64,000 nucleotides of DNA from Primula veris (GCA_963682055.1 OY821745.1:18225342-18289341); one strand, 5' to 3'; positions 33,105-45,401 are shown, numbered from the stretch's first letter. The notes: generated by a model from the sequence alone, not told the origin. Program-made: numbers and translations.

Positions 33105-36100
33105 TTACTTCTGACGTTTAATATTTGGATAAAGTCCCAAAATATGCTCTGGCATTAAATCATGCCTCGTTAGGATTCCAACAATTGGAGGTCTCTGAAA
33201 AAAAATTAGAAATTTTGAGTGAACAGCACCCAATGTGGCCTTTTAAAAATAATTTTCTATGAATATGTCGTGGTACTTTTTCGGTGAATGGTTGTTGTTC
33301 ATAAGTTGAAAATAGCTGCAAACTTGCTTGTGCATATAAGTAGAGCTTTCAAACGTTTAGAAGCCAGGTCAACCTAACTAGTTCTATACAAACATAAAAA
33401 AAAAAAAAACAGGCAAATATTTCAACATATTGCATGAATAGATCAAGATCTTTGTGTGCGGCCATGTTTTCTCCCAAAGAAATGGGGCAACTGAAGTACA
33501 AGGTTCGAATTTGAATCACTTCACTTTGGCGGAAAAGCAATATTTGCATGATTAGCTTAATTCCTAAATGTTGTAATTCTCCAGCTTTATAATATCTTCT
33601 GTAAATTACCTATCGTCATGCTTAAGGATACAAACCCATGTTCTAACCACACAAACATGATTCCTTAATTAATCCCCTGACTGGTCAACCAAATCCAATG
33701 GGTAAACCAGCATAGCAAAAATAGGTCTTTTTTTTTATTTTTGCAACAAAACCAAAGTGAGCGAAAGGTTTAGAAAGTTACCCCAGGTGTCTTGGGCACA
33801 ACGCACAAGTGCCTAAGTCCTAGCTCTCGAAACAAGATTGCAGCTTTCGCTAGAGAAACAGACTCCACCACAGTATACGGAGATGTATTAGTTATCGGAT
33901 GAAGATCAACATATAACTCCATCTCCTCCTCCGAAATATCCAAATCCTCAAGCTTCAGCCCCTTACCAGATCCAGGCTTTGCAAAGTCAAATGCGTGAAA
34001 TGTCGTTAAAATTTCTGATCCACTCAACATCCTCTCCTTTGTAAACTTCTTACCTTTAAGAAGAACAAGCAAGTGGGACCTCAAAACGAGCCCACACAAT
34101 TCGGGTGCATCTGAAAAGGGCGGCTCGTCAATCACAGGGAACCCATTGTGATTTGTCATTGTCAAAGCATGCCACACATTGCTCACTTTTTCAACACCAG
34201 TAAATGTTATCAACGGTCCAGAAACAACATCACTTGCAATTAATTGCCTCATGTATGGCTCAGCATGAGCTTCCATAAAAGGCAACCCCTTCAATTTCAC
34301 AATCTGGTCATACACACCCTTATTAAAACTATCCGCCACGGTTTTAGATATAAGAAGAACCACCATAACCAAAGGTAGCATCAACAGATCATTAGTGAGC
34401 TCAAGAAGAATAACACAGATAGAGACTGTCATTCTCATGGTCCCACCAAGAAAAGAAGCTGCTCCGAGGAGAGCAAAGAAGCCCACATCAAGATCAGAGA
34501 TAGAACCTAAAAGGGTACCCACAATACGCCCGTAGGATGCACCAGCAAGTATGACCGGGATGAAAAGCCCAGAAGGTATGGCAATCCCATACGTAATAAT
34601 GCCAAGGAAGTATATAACGACAAAGCAAATAAAAAGGGTAGAGAGGTGAAATTCTTTCGCATTGCTGGAGCTAAACAAGTTCCGAATGACATCATCGTTA
34701 GTATTGAGAAACAGAGAAGCGAGGTCATTGTATTGACCAGGTGGACACTGGAAGTTTTTATAGTTCCCTGAGCGGCCTATAGTGGGGCATTCTTCTTCTA
34801 GGCCAATGGGGCAAGGGGTACATGTACCAAACCATGGGAGACCAAAAGAGCAACATGAAGATAGTAACGAGACTGCTATTACAAGCACAACTTTAAATCC
34901 TGGGCCTTTCCTGTGAATCATCTTTAAAAATTAGTAACAGATTTAATCTATGAAGTTTCTTTTTTGAAGATTATTTAATCAGTGAAGTTTTCAATTAGTA
35001 TATAGTTAGAAGTTCAAACATAAATAAAATCATTTGTTTATAAATCACTAGATCAAGGGTTAAAATTGCAGGAGAAGATCCAGAGAATTAAGTAAAAATC
35101 TTATAGAAAGGCTCAATAATACCAGAAAGACGCACAGTAGATGTATTCTTACTTCTTAGTAAGAAAAAAGATTTAAGAGCATACTCATTGATAATGCTAT
35201 AAGTGCGAAGAACCTTGTCAACAAGATAATTGTAAAGGCTACCGAAAATGCCTCCAATAATTCCAAGTAATATAACTGCCAGTAGGTCTGCAGTGTTATA
35301 ATTTGGTGCTTCTGAATGGACATCAAACATAATCAGACCTCCTTGCCCGAATAGTCCACATTTTCCACTCCGACAAAATTCTATGAGAGATCTCAAAACA
35401 ACAGCAACTACAGCTGTTGTGAAGAAGGTTCGCCAGAGGAGTGCACTCCGCCACCTATGTGCATCAAATGAGACAAGGTTACAAGAAATGGCAAAATAAC
35501 AGAATTTATTGAACTTTTGACACAGCAACCTACAGACTGAATAATAATACAAACGCGTCTGTTTAGGGTGAAAAAGGTTATAAGAGATAGAGATTAATCA
35601 GAGAGAGAGACCAAGAAGCTGCTTCTTCAAGAGCAAAGAGAACACCACCAACTGGGGCACGAAAGGCAGCTGCTACACCAGCAGCAGCTCCACATGTGAT
35701 TAAATCCCGTCGATCTCTATCATTTTTGAAGAATCTTAGCCATTTCCATGTTAAATGGTACTTGCGAGAACCTCCTTGTCCAAGCAAATTAGCTATGCAA
35801 GCACCAGTATGTACCATAGGTCCTTCCTTCCCCACAACAAATCCAGCAGAAACACCAAATATAGAACCAAAAATCTGGATAAATTAAAATCATTAGATAC
35901 CTACCACGGCAACTGAACTCACTGTGAACGCCTAAGGGTGCAGAAGGATAAAAACTAATTTTCAATTTATTAAAAAAGTTCTTTACTACATGCAAAAAAA
36001 AATTAACCTTAAATATATAATCATTTTTATGTGAAAAGTTGTACGAGTCATTAAAAACTATGAATCATCTTAGAGCATTCACATCTCTCTCACCAAATTC

Positions 36101-37144
36101 TACTTTCTCTATAATATGAGTTTAACTCCAAAAATCAACTACATCAAGCTCATAATCAACTCTCTATTTTTGGAGAAGGCCATTATTGATTTTTCACTCC
36201 CCATTTAGAGACTATAAAATGTACATGACTCTCTAAATACCAAAATATTGAATTTTCACTCCCCATTTAGAGAGAATTTTGATAAGGCCCTGTTACAAAA
36301 GTTGTATGGGTTTTTTAAATGCCCTGAACACAATAATGCACTTCCTACAAACTATAAAACTTAAAGCATTGAGCAATTACTTCAAAATATTTCTAATCAT
36401 ATAAATGCATCTCAAGTTAGGATACGATATACCTTAACCAAAAGTGTACTTGGGGCTAAAATGGAATGAGCATCTACGCCATTCAGATATGCTTTCACTT
36501 CGGGTATACCAGAGCCAGCCGCTGCAGGAGCAACGTAGGCACATAGGACAGCCGCAGCAATTGCCAAACCCAAGTTACTACCCACATAAGCAACAAATGC
36601 CAAAAAGTACCTGTACTGGAATAAATATCACTCATAGCTATCATACATAATTATGGAGCAAAATAGGTATGAGTTCATATATAATTTTTAAATACTCCTA
36701 ATTATTCTTCAAAATACAGATATGCCTAACCCTGACAAAAGTAAAAATGAAAACAAAACATGGAGGGGAGGTAAAGCTTACTTTTTCTGCAGCATGAGAT
36801 CACTAGTAAATAGCAGCTTAAAACCGGAAATATTCTCAACAGAGATGTTACTAAAGAAACCCACAAGTCCAGTGCCTAATCCTATGAGAAGCGCAAGTGT
36901 CCACTTCAAAACAACATACTGAAATATCTCAATCTTCTTTCTAGACCTCCAGTCCTGCTTGAAAAGATCATTTTCAATGATCCTGCAAAAGCATAGAGGT
37001 AAAAATGGTGGAAAATAGTAAATAGCCATTAATGCGTACACAGCTCTCGAATCTACCATCCAGCAAATTGTTGGTCTATATAAAATGAAAATCAACAAGT
37101 GCATAAATGATATAATTCAATAATGTTGAACGACCACCCCCCCC

Positions 37145-37175
<31 letters not shown>

Positions 37176-38695
37176 ACACACCCATGTAATGCGGTTTATA
37201 AGCGGAAAATAAGCTATGAGTGTTAAAGTTGCTTTTAGCCAGTGTTGGTCCAAAAGGTTCCCAGCACGGATTGGATTTTGCTGCATTACAAATTTCTAAT
37301 GCGGCCTGCATTAGTTAAATTTTAGCCATATATCTCATCTGGTGGTAAATAAGAAAATTGATAACTTAGGATTGAAGCACCGGATTATTGCCTCCCACCT
37401 CTCACTTTTTCACCTGCACACTCTATTTCTCTCTCAAAAGGTCCAAGCATGCCGGTGAACAGTTCTATTAAAACCTCAATCTCTAATCAAAGTTTATGAA
37501 ATTATAGGAAAGTGATTTAGTGATCCCCTGCTTACCTCACCAAAAAAGTGATCCGTCTTTTGTATAGTTTTGAATGCATTTTTAGGTTTTCAAATTGGTA
37601 AATTTTAACTTATGACCATGAGTAAATGATATAGAAATCTAACAAAATCAGTAAATTTTTGAAAGAGGTATAATTGCTGCAAATATGAGTTGAGGCCAGA
37701 ATAAGAAAGAAATGGGAGCTGGACATTGGTTATGAGCTATTTGGAGGATAATTATGTGCTTTAGTTACTCAAGTTTTAGTCTTATTTTACACTGCTGGAT
37801 TAGACCAAAGGCAACAACTAACTAATGCAGTTGCATTAGTTATTTCCAATGAAGCAAAGTTGCATCCTCCTGGAACTATTCGGAAGTGAAAATATTAACC
37901 TTACACCTGTAACGAACAAGAAAAGATTCACCCTTTTTATAGTTTTTTTTATGAAAAATAACATATTTGGAGTGTCACCAGAGCCGGCGGCTGCTTTGGC
38001 TAGCCAAAGGGTCGGCTCTGCTTTTGGCTAATATTTCAACAGAAAGTAAAATGGTCGAATTCAAAATGAGAACTCAGATAGTAGAATTTTCTTCAAGAAT
38101 CTAATAAATATACCTGCAGATAAATTCTCAGCTCAATGTTTATTAGGAAGAAAATAACCAACGTCTTCGATTGGTTTTTTGAAAAGATACATCAAGAAAT
38201 TTGATTATATTGCGATTGAATCCTACGTAGCAATGGATCACGCAATGTTAAGAGTGAAATAACTGGCACTTGAGATCATTTTTGGGAGATCTAAGTCCAT
38301 CATATACTGGTGTACACATTAAAGCGATATTCTGATTATGACTCGTCCAGGTAACAGCATAATTGAGCTAAAATGTGTGAAATCTTGACATAAGCGTATC
38401 ATGGTATGGAAAAAAATGGCATGCAGTGAAAAGCAAAATTATATGAATATATATACTACTAAAAATAAAATTAAAAAAAATAAAGGTAGGAAAAAATTGG
38501 GAAAAGAAAGTAGTACTCGTAATCGAGGGATTCGATGGGATAAACATTGGCACCAACAATAGCAATCTGAGAAGTTGTATTCAATCTTCCTTTTAACAGA
38601 GGTTCTCTTATCATCATATCCGACTCCGATTCCGATGAAGATCCATTATTATGATTATTCCTTTCCAAATCATTACCTCTATGAACAATATCCAT
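33105..38695 (-). CDS. CLC-C: CLC-c type chloride channel/exchanger, 7 exons
   Basis: Exons, minus strand with GT-AG borders: 38695-38517, 36982-36782, 36610-36433, 35874-35612, 35454-35185, 34910-33782, 33194-33105. They give 2310 bp, 769 residues plus stop, close to the usual plant CLC length. Signature motifs: [13 protein letters not shown] with Ser at residue 160, [10 protein letters not shown] with the gating Glu at 203, LEEAASWW with the proton-pathway Glu at 270, [11 protein letters not shown] near 472, and the pore Tyr at 564 (KGVYDQIV). Two cytosolic CBS domains are at about 588-648 and 705-762. Ser160 instead of the Pro found in nitrate-selective CLC-a points to chloride preference; the two Glu residues point to Cl-/H+ exchange. 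Similarity to Arabidopsis CLC-c, including the INTTSQIA-like N-terminus ([14 protein letters not shown]), suggests tonoplast or other endomembrane location. The neighbouring paralogue CLC-g is the main alternative. Confidence 0.93.
35875..36432 (-). other. CLC intron 3 with MITE-like insert
   Basis: Within the intron, 36070-36300 contains TTTTCACTCCCCATTTAGAG twice (near 36197 and 36256) and begins with the word GAGCATTCACATC, like the ends of some plant MITEs. No matching terminus or duplication was found, so it is only a candidate. Confidence 0.35.
36983..38516 (-). other. CLC intron 1 with G25/(TG)10 tract and palindromes
   Basis: A 1534-bp intron. On the sense (minus) strand it holds (TG)10 followed by about 25 G (37180-37137). 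Perfect or near-perfect palindromes occur at 37296-37314, 37820-37841 and around TTTGGCTAGCCAAA near 37996-38010. No additional exon is supported. Confidence 0.7.
37137..37180 (-). repeat. G25 homopolymer next to (TG)10 (sense strand of CLC)
   Basis: The plus strand shows 25 C followed by (CA)10. On the transcript this would be a UG repeat running into a long G run. Confidence 0.9.
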
Positions 38696-38960
38696 CTCTC
38701 TCTCTCTCTCTCTTTATATATATATATATAATTGTATGTATCAATAGTAGTATTGTAATATGTGATCTTACTACTCCGTATCATTCATTCATTCACAGCT
38801 CGTTCAAAAAAAAAAACACCATCCTGACATTATTTATCGATACGAAGTAAGTATATTATAATATGTGATCTTACGCAATCATTTTTTTTTACTTTTTGGA
38901 AAGAAAAAGAAATAGAAATAGAAATAGAAAGAGAAATAGAAATAGAAATGTAACCACGGA
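38696..38960 (-). promoter_or_regulatory. CLC upstream region: (GA)n leader, TATA-like run, GAAATA-type repeat
   Basis: Directly upstream of the CLC start codon, in the sense direction, lies a GA-rich run (plus strand CT repeats at 38696-38713), preceded by TATATATATATA (38714-38730) as a possible TATA region. Further upstream, 38905-38950 contains a hexanucleotide-like GAAATA/GAAAGA tandem repeat. The transcription start cannot be fixed from sequence. Confidence 0.45.
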
Positions 38961-39744
38961 AATACGGGGAGATATTAAAAGTAAGTTGACACGTGGTGTA
39001 GCCCCGTGATTGACTCGAAAAAAAAAAGGGGACGAAGACAAACATTCATTGTATTGCACGGGTTTTTTTTATACTAATTTATTAGTTTCCATCCTCTTTA
39101 GTTTTAGTAGTTAGTAAATTCTATTTCGAACCTCACTACTGTTTCAACTTTCAATTCTATAAGTTGTGCTCTCTTCAAGTTTTCTATTACTACACTATTT
39201 AATTGATTTATGTTTATTATAACTATTAATGAATATTTATCTATCCTCTTTCTTTCATAATGAATACTAACTTGGCCGGTTCTGAATAATTTTAGTCCCG
39301 CTGTAATTTTTTATAAAAAAATAAGTCCTTCCCTTGGAATCGGCTCAAGTGCTTGAAATTATTTAACGTAACAAAAAAAGGGAATATTCATAAAATAAAA
39401 AAATAAAACTATCAACATAATGCTAAACGAGTTTTTCATCCCACTAAATGGGTAAAAATTGTTATACAAACCAAATGCTATTTGCTTAATCTTGGTATCT
39501 AACATAACATATTTGGCAATTATTGGTCCTTTTGGTGTTCTAGTTTGAACTGTAAGGACTAATAATAAAAATATGTTAAACTAAAGTGGTGACTGTGTTA
39601 CAAAAAAACAAAGTGGGGCAGGTGTTGGGCTTGTGAGAAATGGTCCAAAAATTTAATTATTCTTACAACTGTACCCTTTACTTACATATCTTTCAAAATC
39701 AGCCTCAAATTAGCTGTATCTCTATAATACATGAGTATTTAAAG
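38961..39744. other. Spacer
   Basis: AT-rich, no gene, RNA or element boundary supported. Confidence 0.45.
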
Positions 39745-40490
39745 TATGGGTGGGTTAGGGTCAGCACTCGACTCGTAAATATTTAACTCGTATCCCGACC
39801 CGATTACTTTTGAAAGTGAAAAAAAAAATCCGACCCCGACTCGACAAATATCGGGACCCGACTTTTTCGGGATCCCGTAGAGTCGGGATAGGTTTATCCC
39901 GAATCTTTCGACATATCTTTTTTATTTTACGACAACATCATTTTTTATTAACAATTTTTATTTAACAAGTCTAGACATGTTATTAACACGAAACATAATC
40001 CTAGTTTAAAAATAACACTCCTAATAAATACAAAAAGAAATTAACATATAGTAGAAAAAATAGTATGAAACTACAAATAATGGAGTAGATAAAAAAATTG
40101 ATATATTTTTTATCAGATTCTTTTATTATTTAGTTTTATTCACACAAGCAACAATTATCATATTAAATGAGATACATTATCATAACAATATAACTTTTTT
40201 ATTTTAATAGTTTCATATATTCAAAACTACAAATTTATATTATACTTATTTAATTATAACTAATTAATGAAACAAAAATAATTGTAGCTCATATGGTAGA
40301 ATGCTTACATTACATATTAAAGTTACAAGATTCGATTCTCATCACTTTCATTTTATTTAAATTAATTTATATTTTAATGTTAAAAAAAAAATCATGTTAT
40401 ATAATATAAAATATAAAATTAATTAAAAAATCGGTTCGGATCGGATGCAGGTCGGGACATGGGCCGGGATTTCGGGATTTTCCGGCCCTA
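39745..40490. mobile_element. hAT-like non-autonomous element, TSD ATTTAAAG
   Basis: 746 bp flanked by a perfect 8-bp duplication ATTTAAAG (39737-39744 and 40491-40498), the hAT signature. The ends read TATGGGTGGG and, on the opposite strand, TAGGGCCGG, so the terminal repeats are short and imperfect. Subterminal regions are rich in CCCGAC/GTCGGG words on both sides. There is no transposase. The centre holds a tRNA-like module at 40285-40342. Confidence 0.8.
40285..40342 (+). other. tRNA-like module with A-box and B-box
   Basis: TAGCTCATATGGTAGAA fits a tRNA A-box/D-arm and GATTCGATTCT fits a B-box/T-arm at near-normal spacing. No 7-bp acceptor stem can be drawn, so it is a tRNA-derived relic or SINE head and not a tRNA gene. 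Confidence 0.4.
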
Positions 40491-40498
40491 ATTTAAAG

Positions 40499-40847
40499 CA
40501 AATCTTTGCCATCCATATGGACGAAGAATTCATGGTCTGTCCATGAAAGTTTTAGGGTTTTGCTACAATTGCCTAACTCTGACTTACTAGCTGTTTCATT
40601 ACTTTTGTCACGCACACTGTATACATATGTTCTCATGATCTCATCAAATTTGGCACCGATTTAAAACTCAAGTATCTAAAGTTCTTAGACGATACCATAA
40701 ATCAAAACAAAAATTCAAATAGTGAAGAGTAAGAGTTAACTTTGTCACTCAGTGTTATTTTGGCACTCAGTGACCATACTATAAGAATGAAGTAATTCAA
40801 CCATGAGTTTTAATCTTATTATCGTAATTGGGTTATAAAGTAACGAT
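40499..40847. other. Spacer
   Basis: No gene or element recognised between the hAT-like element and copia element D. Confidence 0.45.
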
Positions 40848-41014
40848 TGTTGTAATACTATTAGCTACGTATTTAAGATAAAGAAGTAGAGAGAGGAAGC
40901 CGTGTATTTATTAATCAGTGTATGAATGAATATGAAATACAAGAACTCTAACCCTTTTTATGTAGATAGAGGGGTAGGGTTACAAGCTCAATAATCCAAT
41001 AATATCCTACAGCA
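40848..41014 (-). repeat. 3' LTR of copia element D
   Basis: 167 bp, short as in element C. It ends CAATAATATCCTACAGCA, nearly identical to the LTR end of C, but the middle is diverged. Confidence 0.75.
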
Positions 41015-41590
41015 CTCCCCTTTTGAACGTCTTGAATTCTTCGTCTTCAAGCAGTCGATCTGAGTCGAGTTCATTCGCAGTGCTAAGCACATAAAGGCCT
41101 TAGGGCCGGAAAAACCGGTGTGGGACAAAACCGGTACCTAAGAGAAATTAGGTAGCCGAACTATATATGTCGAAATACTATGTAAGTAACTAACCTCAAA
41201 ACAGTGTGGCTTATCAAAACCTTGTCGGAGCAAATCCGATGGGAAAATCTCTGATCGAGGAAAAAAGAGTGCAACAGTGGTAGTAGTAGGGGATCAACCA
41301 CAAAACAGATGTCTCATTAAAACCTTGCCAGAGTAAACCCATTGGGAAAAAAACTCTGGTCGAAGAACAAAAGAGTACACAGTAGTAAGAAGTATACGAC
41401 ATAATACTCCCTCTGATTTCGGCAATCCTTAGTGAGGTATAACAGGGAGCGTGTCTGGCTAAAAATCTTGCCAAGGAAAACCCAGTAGGAAAAAACCTTG
41501 GACTAAGGACAAAAAGAGTACACAAGCATACAACATGATGCTCCCCCTCACTTGCACACGACAGGGTGCGAAGATTCGACTCCAACATGA
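41015..41590 (-). repeat. 3' untranslated repeats and polypurine tract of element D
   Basis: Next to the LTR the minus strand reads CAAAAGGGGAG. The region contains three or four copies of a unit with AAAACCTTG, CCCATTGGGAAAA and GGACAAAAGAGTAC (near 41210, 41320, 41460), the same array as in element C. Confidence 0.7.
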
Positions 41591-41599
41591 AATGTCGCT

Positions 41600-43187
41600 C
41601 TAAGGTAGCTCAGATAGCCTACATAGGCCAATCGCCCGTACGTGCTTCTGTAAATAATACTTTGGCAGTGACTTGGTGAACAAGTCAGCGTGGTTATTCT
41701 CTGAACCAATATGCTTCAATTCAATCTTTTGAAGCGTTTGTTGTACATGTGTAAAGAACAACTTTGGCGAAATATGCTTAGTGGCATCACCTTTGATGTA
41801 ACCATGCTTCGCTTGATCAATCACAGCGGTGTTGTCCTCATAAATAACAACTGGTTCATCATGATCGTAAGCTAGATCACAGGTGCTTCGAATATAGCCA
41901 ATAACTGCTCGAAGCCAGACACACTCTCTAGTTGCCTCATAGAGCGCGAGTAGCTCAGAGTGGTTAGTCGAAGTGGCCACTAGAGTCTGTTTACGAGACC
42001 TCCAAGATATCGCCGTGTTCCCAATGGTAAAGACATAACCATATTGGGAACGTCCCTTGTGCGGGTCTGATAAGAAACCAGCATCGGCATAGCCGACAAA
42101 GGTTGCGTTATTTTGAGGATCAATGGAGCTAGATCCACTCGACGTAAAGAGATAGAATAAGCACATGTCCGTAATACCTCTAAGGTAACGGAAAATGTCT
42201 TTTATGTCAGTCTAGTGGCGGCATGTTGGCACGGTGTTGTGTCGAGCTAGACAATTTACAGCAAACAAGATGTATGGTCTAGTACATTGGGCCAAGTACA
42301 ATAGTGTGCCTATTGCACCCAGATATGAGCACTCAGGGCTCAATATCTCTTCATCGTCCTTCTTTGGACGGAAGGGGTCCTTATTAATGTCTAGAGAGCG
42401 GATGACCATGGGAGTAGAGGACGACTTAGCGTCACTATGACTAAAGCGCCTCAACACCTTTTGGGTGTAGCTTTCTTGATGGACTAAAATTCCATCTTTA
42501 CGGTGCTCGATCTGCAGGCCGAGGCAATACCGTGTCTTCCCAAGATCTTTCATCTTGAATTCCTTCTTCAGGATTTCAGTAGTTTCGAACACCTCTTTCG
42601 AGGTTCCTATGAGATTCATATCATCTACATAGACTGTGATAATCGTATTTCCTGAAGTGGATTTTTTTATGAACACACATGGGCATAGTTCATTATTAAC
42701 ATATCTCAAGCCGATCAAGTATTCACTTAGACGGTTATACCACATCCGTCCGGATTCTTTCAATCCATATAGTGATCGTCTCAGTCTAATCGAGAACGTG
42801 TTCCGTGGCCGGAAACTACTTGATTCAGGCAACTTCAGTCCATCAGGGACTCTCATGTAAATCTTTGTGGCTGTGACCACATCCATGAGCTGCATATTCT
42901 TTTTTTCGAAAACTACTAAACTATTAAGTAGCGGAACGTTATAACATCCATTACAGGAGAATACGTCTCATCGTAATCAATTCCAGGGCATTGAGAGAAA
43001 CCTTGCACCACAAGGCGGGCTTTATATCTAACAATCTCATTATTCTCATCACGCTTCCTTACAAAAACCCATTTATGACCCACTGGTCTAACATCGGTGT
43101 TGGAGCGACAGGCCCAAACACCCTTCGTTTCGTTAAGGAATCCAATTCAGCCTGGATTGCTTGTTTCCATTGAGGCCAGTCCATTTT
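41600..43187 (-). pseudogene. Reverse transcriptase and RNase H of copia element D
   Basis: RVT_2-type RT lies at about 43187-42200. It includes RRSLYGLKESGRMWYNRLSE, the catalytic YVDDMN, KMKDLGKTRYCLGLQIEH and the QCTRPYILFAVNCLAR block. RNase H is at 42166-41600: GYADAGFLSDPHKGRSQYGY, SHWRS-like ISWRSRKQTLVATSTNHSE, EDNTAVIDQA and ENNHADLFTKSLP. The acidic residues of RNase H appear kept. Frame breaks separate the RT start, the main RT part and RNase H, so no full polyprotein can be made. It is clearly better preserved than in element C. Confidence 0.88.
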
Positions 43188-45110
43188 TCACTGACACTCA
43201 GCAACGGTACGAGATTCCATGTCATCATTGTTCATAATATCAGTGGCCACTGCGTATATGAACACATCATCGATGACAGTCTCGTTTCGCTTCAAAATAT
43301 CGTCTAAACTAGTATAATCGACAGATATTTCGAGGTTATCGGGATGATTAGGAACTGGTGTTTCATCTGGAACACGCTCCTCTAATACATCACTGTGATC
43401 CTTAATGATCTCGTGTGGCAAAACATATGCGACATGATTTCTCATCTTTCGAGGTAGAACATCCTTGGAACCGGACGACCTTCCTCTTTTTTTCGGAAGG
43501 GCAGCGGACTGGACGGCCGACGGCAGCGTCCTTTGCTCGGTGGGTACAACCGGAGCAACGTGTTCAACCGGAACACGACGTCTCACAGGGACGTCTATCC
43601 TTGTAGTCACATTTGCAGCAGGTATATGTGATCTCATGACATTCTCTAGGTCATTAAATGCGTTTGGGATTTGATTTGCAACATTTTGCAGACCTAGTAT
43701 TCTCTGCACTTCCTTATCACTATGTGCAGTTGGGGGATATCGATGAGACATAGTGGGTACATGCCACGTTAATTCACGTCGTTTCTTATCAACGTTAACA
43801 TGCATTTCTTCCCCTAACGATGAGAAGAGTGTCTCATCAAAGTCACAATCCACATGTATAGTGGTAAAGAGATCGCCTGTTAAGGGTTCTAAATAGCGTA
43901 TTATGGACGGGGATTCATAACCTACATATATGCCCCGTCGTTTCTAAGTTTCAAATTTGGAACGCTTAGGCGGCTCAATTGGAACATTGACTAACTGGTA
44001 CGCAGATAGTGGTTGGGTGATCATGGGCCTCAGACGGACCAACGTAGCGGCATGTAAAATGGCATAGCCCCATCCAGAAATAGGAAGTTTGGTGCGCCTA
44101 ACCAAAGTTCTAGCAATCATTTGCAACCGCTTAATGAAAGCTTCTGCAATGCCATTTTGGGTATGAACATACGCAACTAGGTGTTCAAGATTAATTTCCA
44201 AAGTCATGCAATAGTCATCGAAAGATTTCGATGCAAACTCCGCAGCATTATCAAGTCGAATAGACTTTATCGGATAATCCAGATGATGAGCACTCAATTT
44301 AATGATCTGGGCTAGGAGTTTTGGAAACGCTGCGTTTCTTGTGACTATCTTGTCGATGCATCAACCAAAACCATGAAATATTTAAATGGTCCGCATGTTT
44401 GTTGGATAGGTCCACAAATATCTCCTTGAATTCTTTCAAGGAATTGGGAAACCAATTTCCTAGGTTTCACACGAATTGGTTTGAGATTAGTCTTTCCAAT
44501 CGAGAATGCTTGGTATAGGCTTTTCGGATTAATCATGAAATTATTTTCCTCCAAGAGGATGCCCATGAGATGCGTTCATCGTTCGAAGCATCATATTTTG
44601 ACCCGAGTGTCCCAGTCGGTCATGCCATAGCATAAAAGTGCTCTCTTCAATCGGCACCCGTCGAATAATTAGATTGCTTTCAAAGTTTTGGATTATAGTA
44701 ACATACAAACCACTTGAAAGACATCTCAACTTCTCCAGAATACGCTTTTGGTCGTATTGAGTGGAGGTAATGTGAAGCTATTCAATACCATTTTCATGAC
44801 CAATTTCAAGACGAAACTTATTTTCTCGGATATCATTAAAGCTCAACAAGGTACGACTGGACCTCAGAGAATATAAGGCTTCAGATACTTCAATAGGAGT
44901 ACCATTTGACAATGTTAATTTAGCTTTACCAAAGCCTTCAACAAGGGTCGACGGGCCTGAAATTGTTATCACTGGGTTATTTTAGGCGTAAAGTTGATAG
45001 AAAACCATTTATCTTTAGGATAGTGTGTGTAGTGCCACTATCAACCAAACAATCAACTGCCCCACAATACATGCCTAAAAGTAAAATAATTTAAAGTTGG
45101 TCACACGAAT
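43188..45110 (-). pseudogene. Protease, integrase and linker of copia element D
   Basis: Protease is near 45070-44975 with the active-site motif CLVDSGTTHTIL, followed by ISGPSTLVEGFGKAKL (44972-44778). The pre-integrase block has LWHDRLGHSG (about 44640). The integrase core runs 44490-43944: GDICGPI, RLDNAAEF and NGIAEAFIKRLQ give the D, D and E positions, the first with the usual VDASTR strand. The linker, 43853-43188, is hydrophilic with YTSLDDI and DETLFSSLGEE. There are frame breaks between blocks at about 44340, 43930 and 43187. Confidence 0.85.
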
Positions 45111-45401
45111 AAAGAAATTACTCAATGAAATAACTTTAAATTACACGAGAAATGTTCAAACATTATCCATAAAACAAACCATAATCCAAAAAAAATGAAC
45201 AATATCCAAAGGAAAAACATAATCCAAAATGGAATTGAAATAACATAATTCAGGAGAAAAATAGCTCAATTATTAATAGAAACGAAAAAAACTTTATTCA
45301 TCCATGTGAGCCTCAAAGTCAGGGGTCTCAAGGGTTTATTTTGCACTAGCTTCAATCATGTTGTCTTTGACCCTTCTACCCTTGTGGTAGTTTTCGACTT
45401 C

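Noticed and set aside
37092..37311. Gly/Val/Cys-rich open frames on the minus strand
   Set aside because: Produced by the G25 and (TG)10 tract inside CLC intron 1.
40285..40342. Functional tRNA gene
   Set aside because: A and B boxes are present, but no acceptor stem pairs and the anticodon arm is weak.
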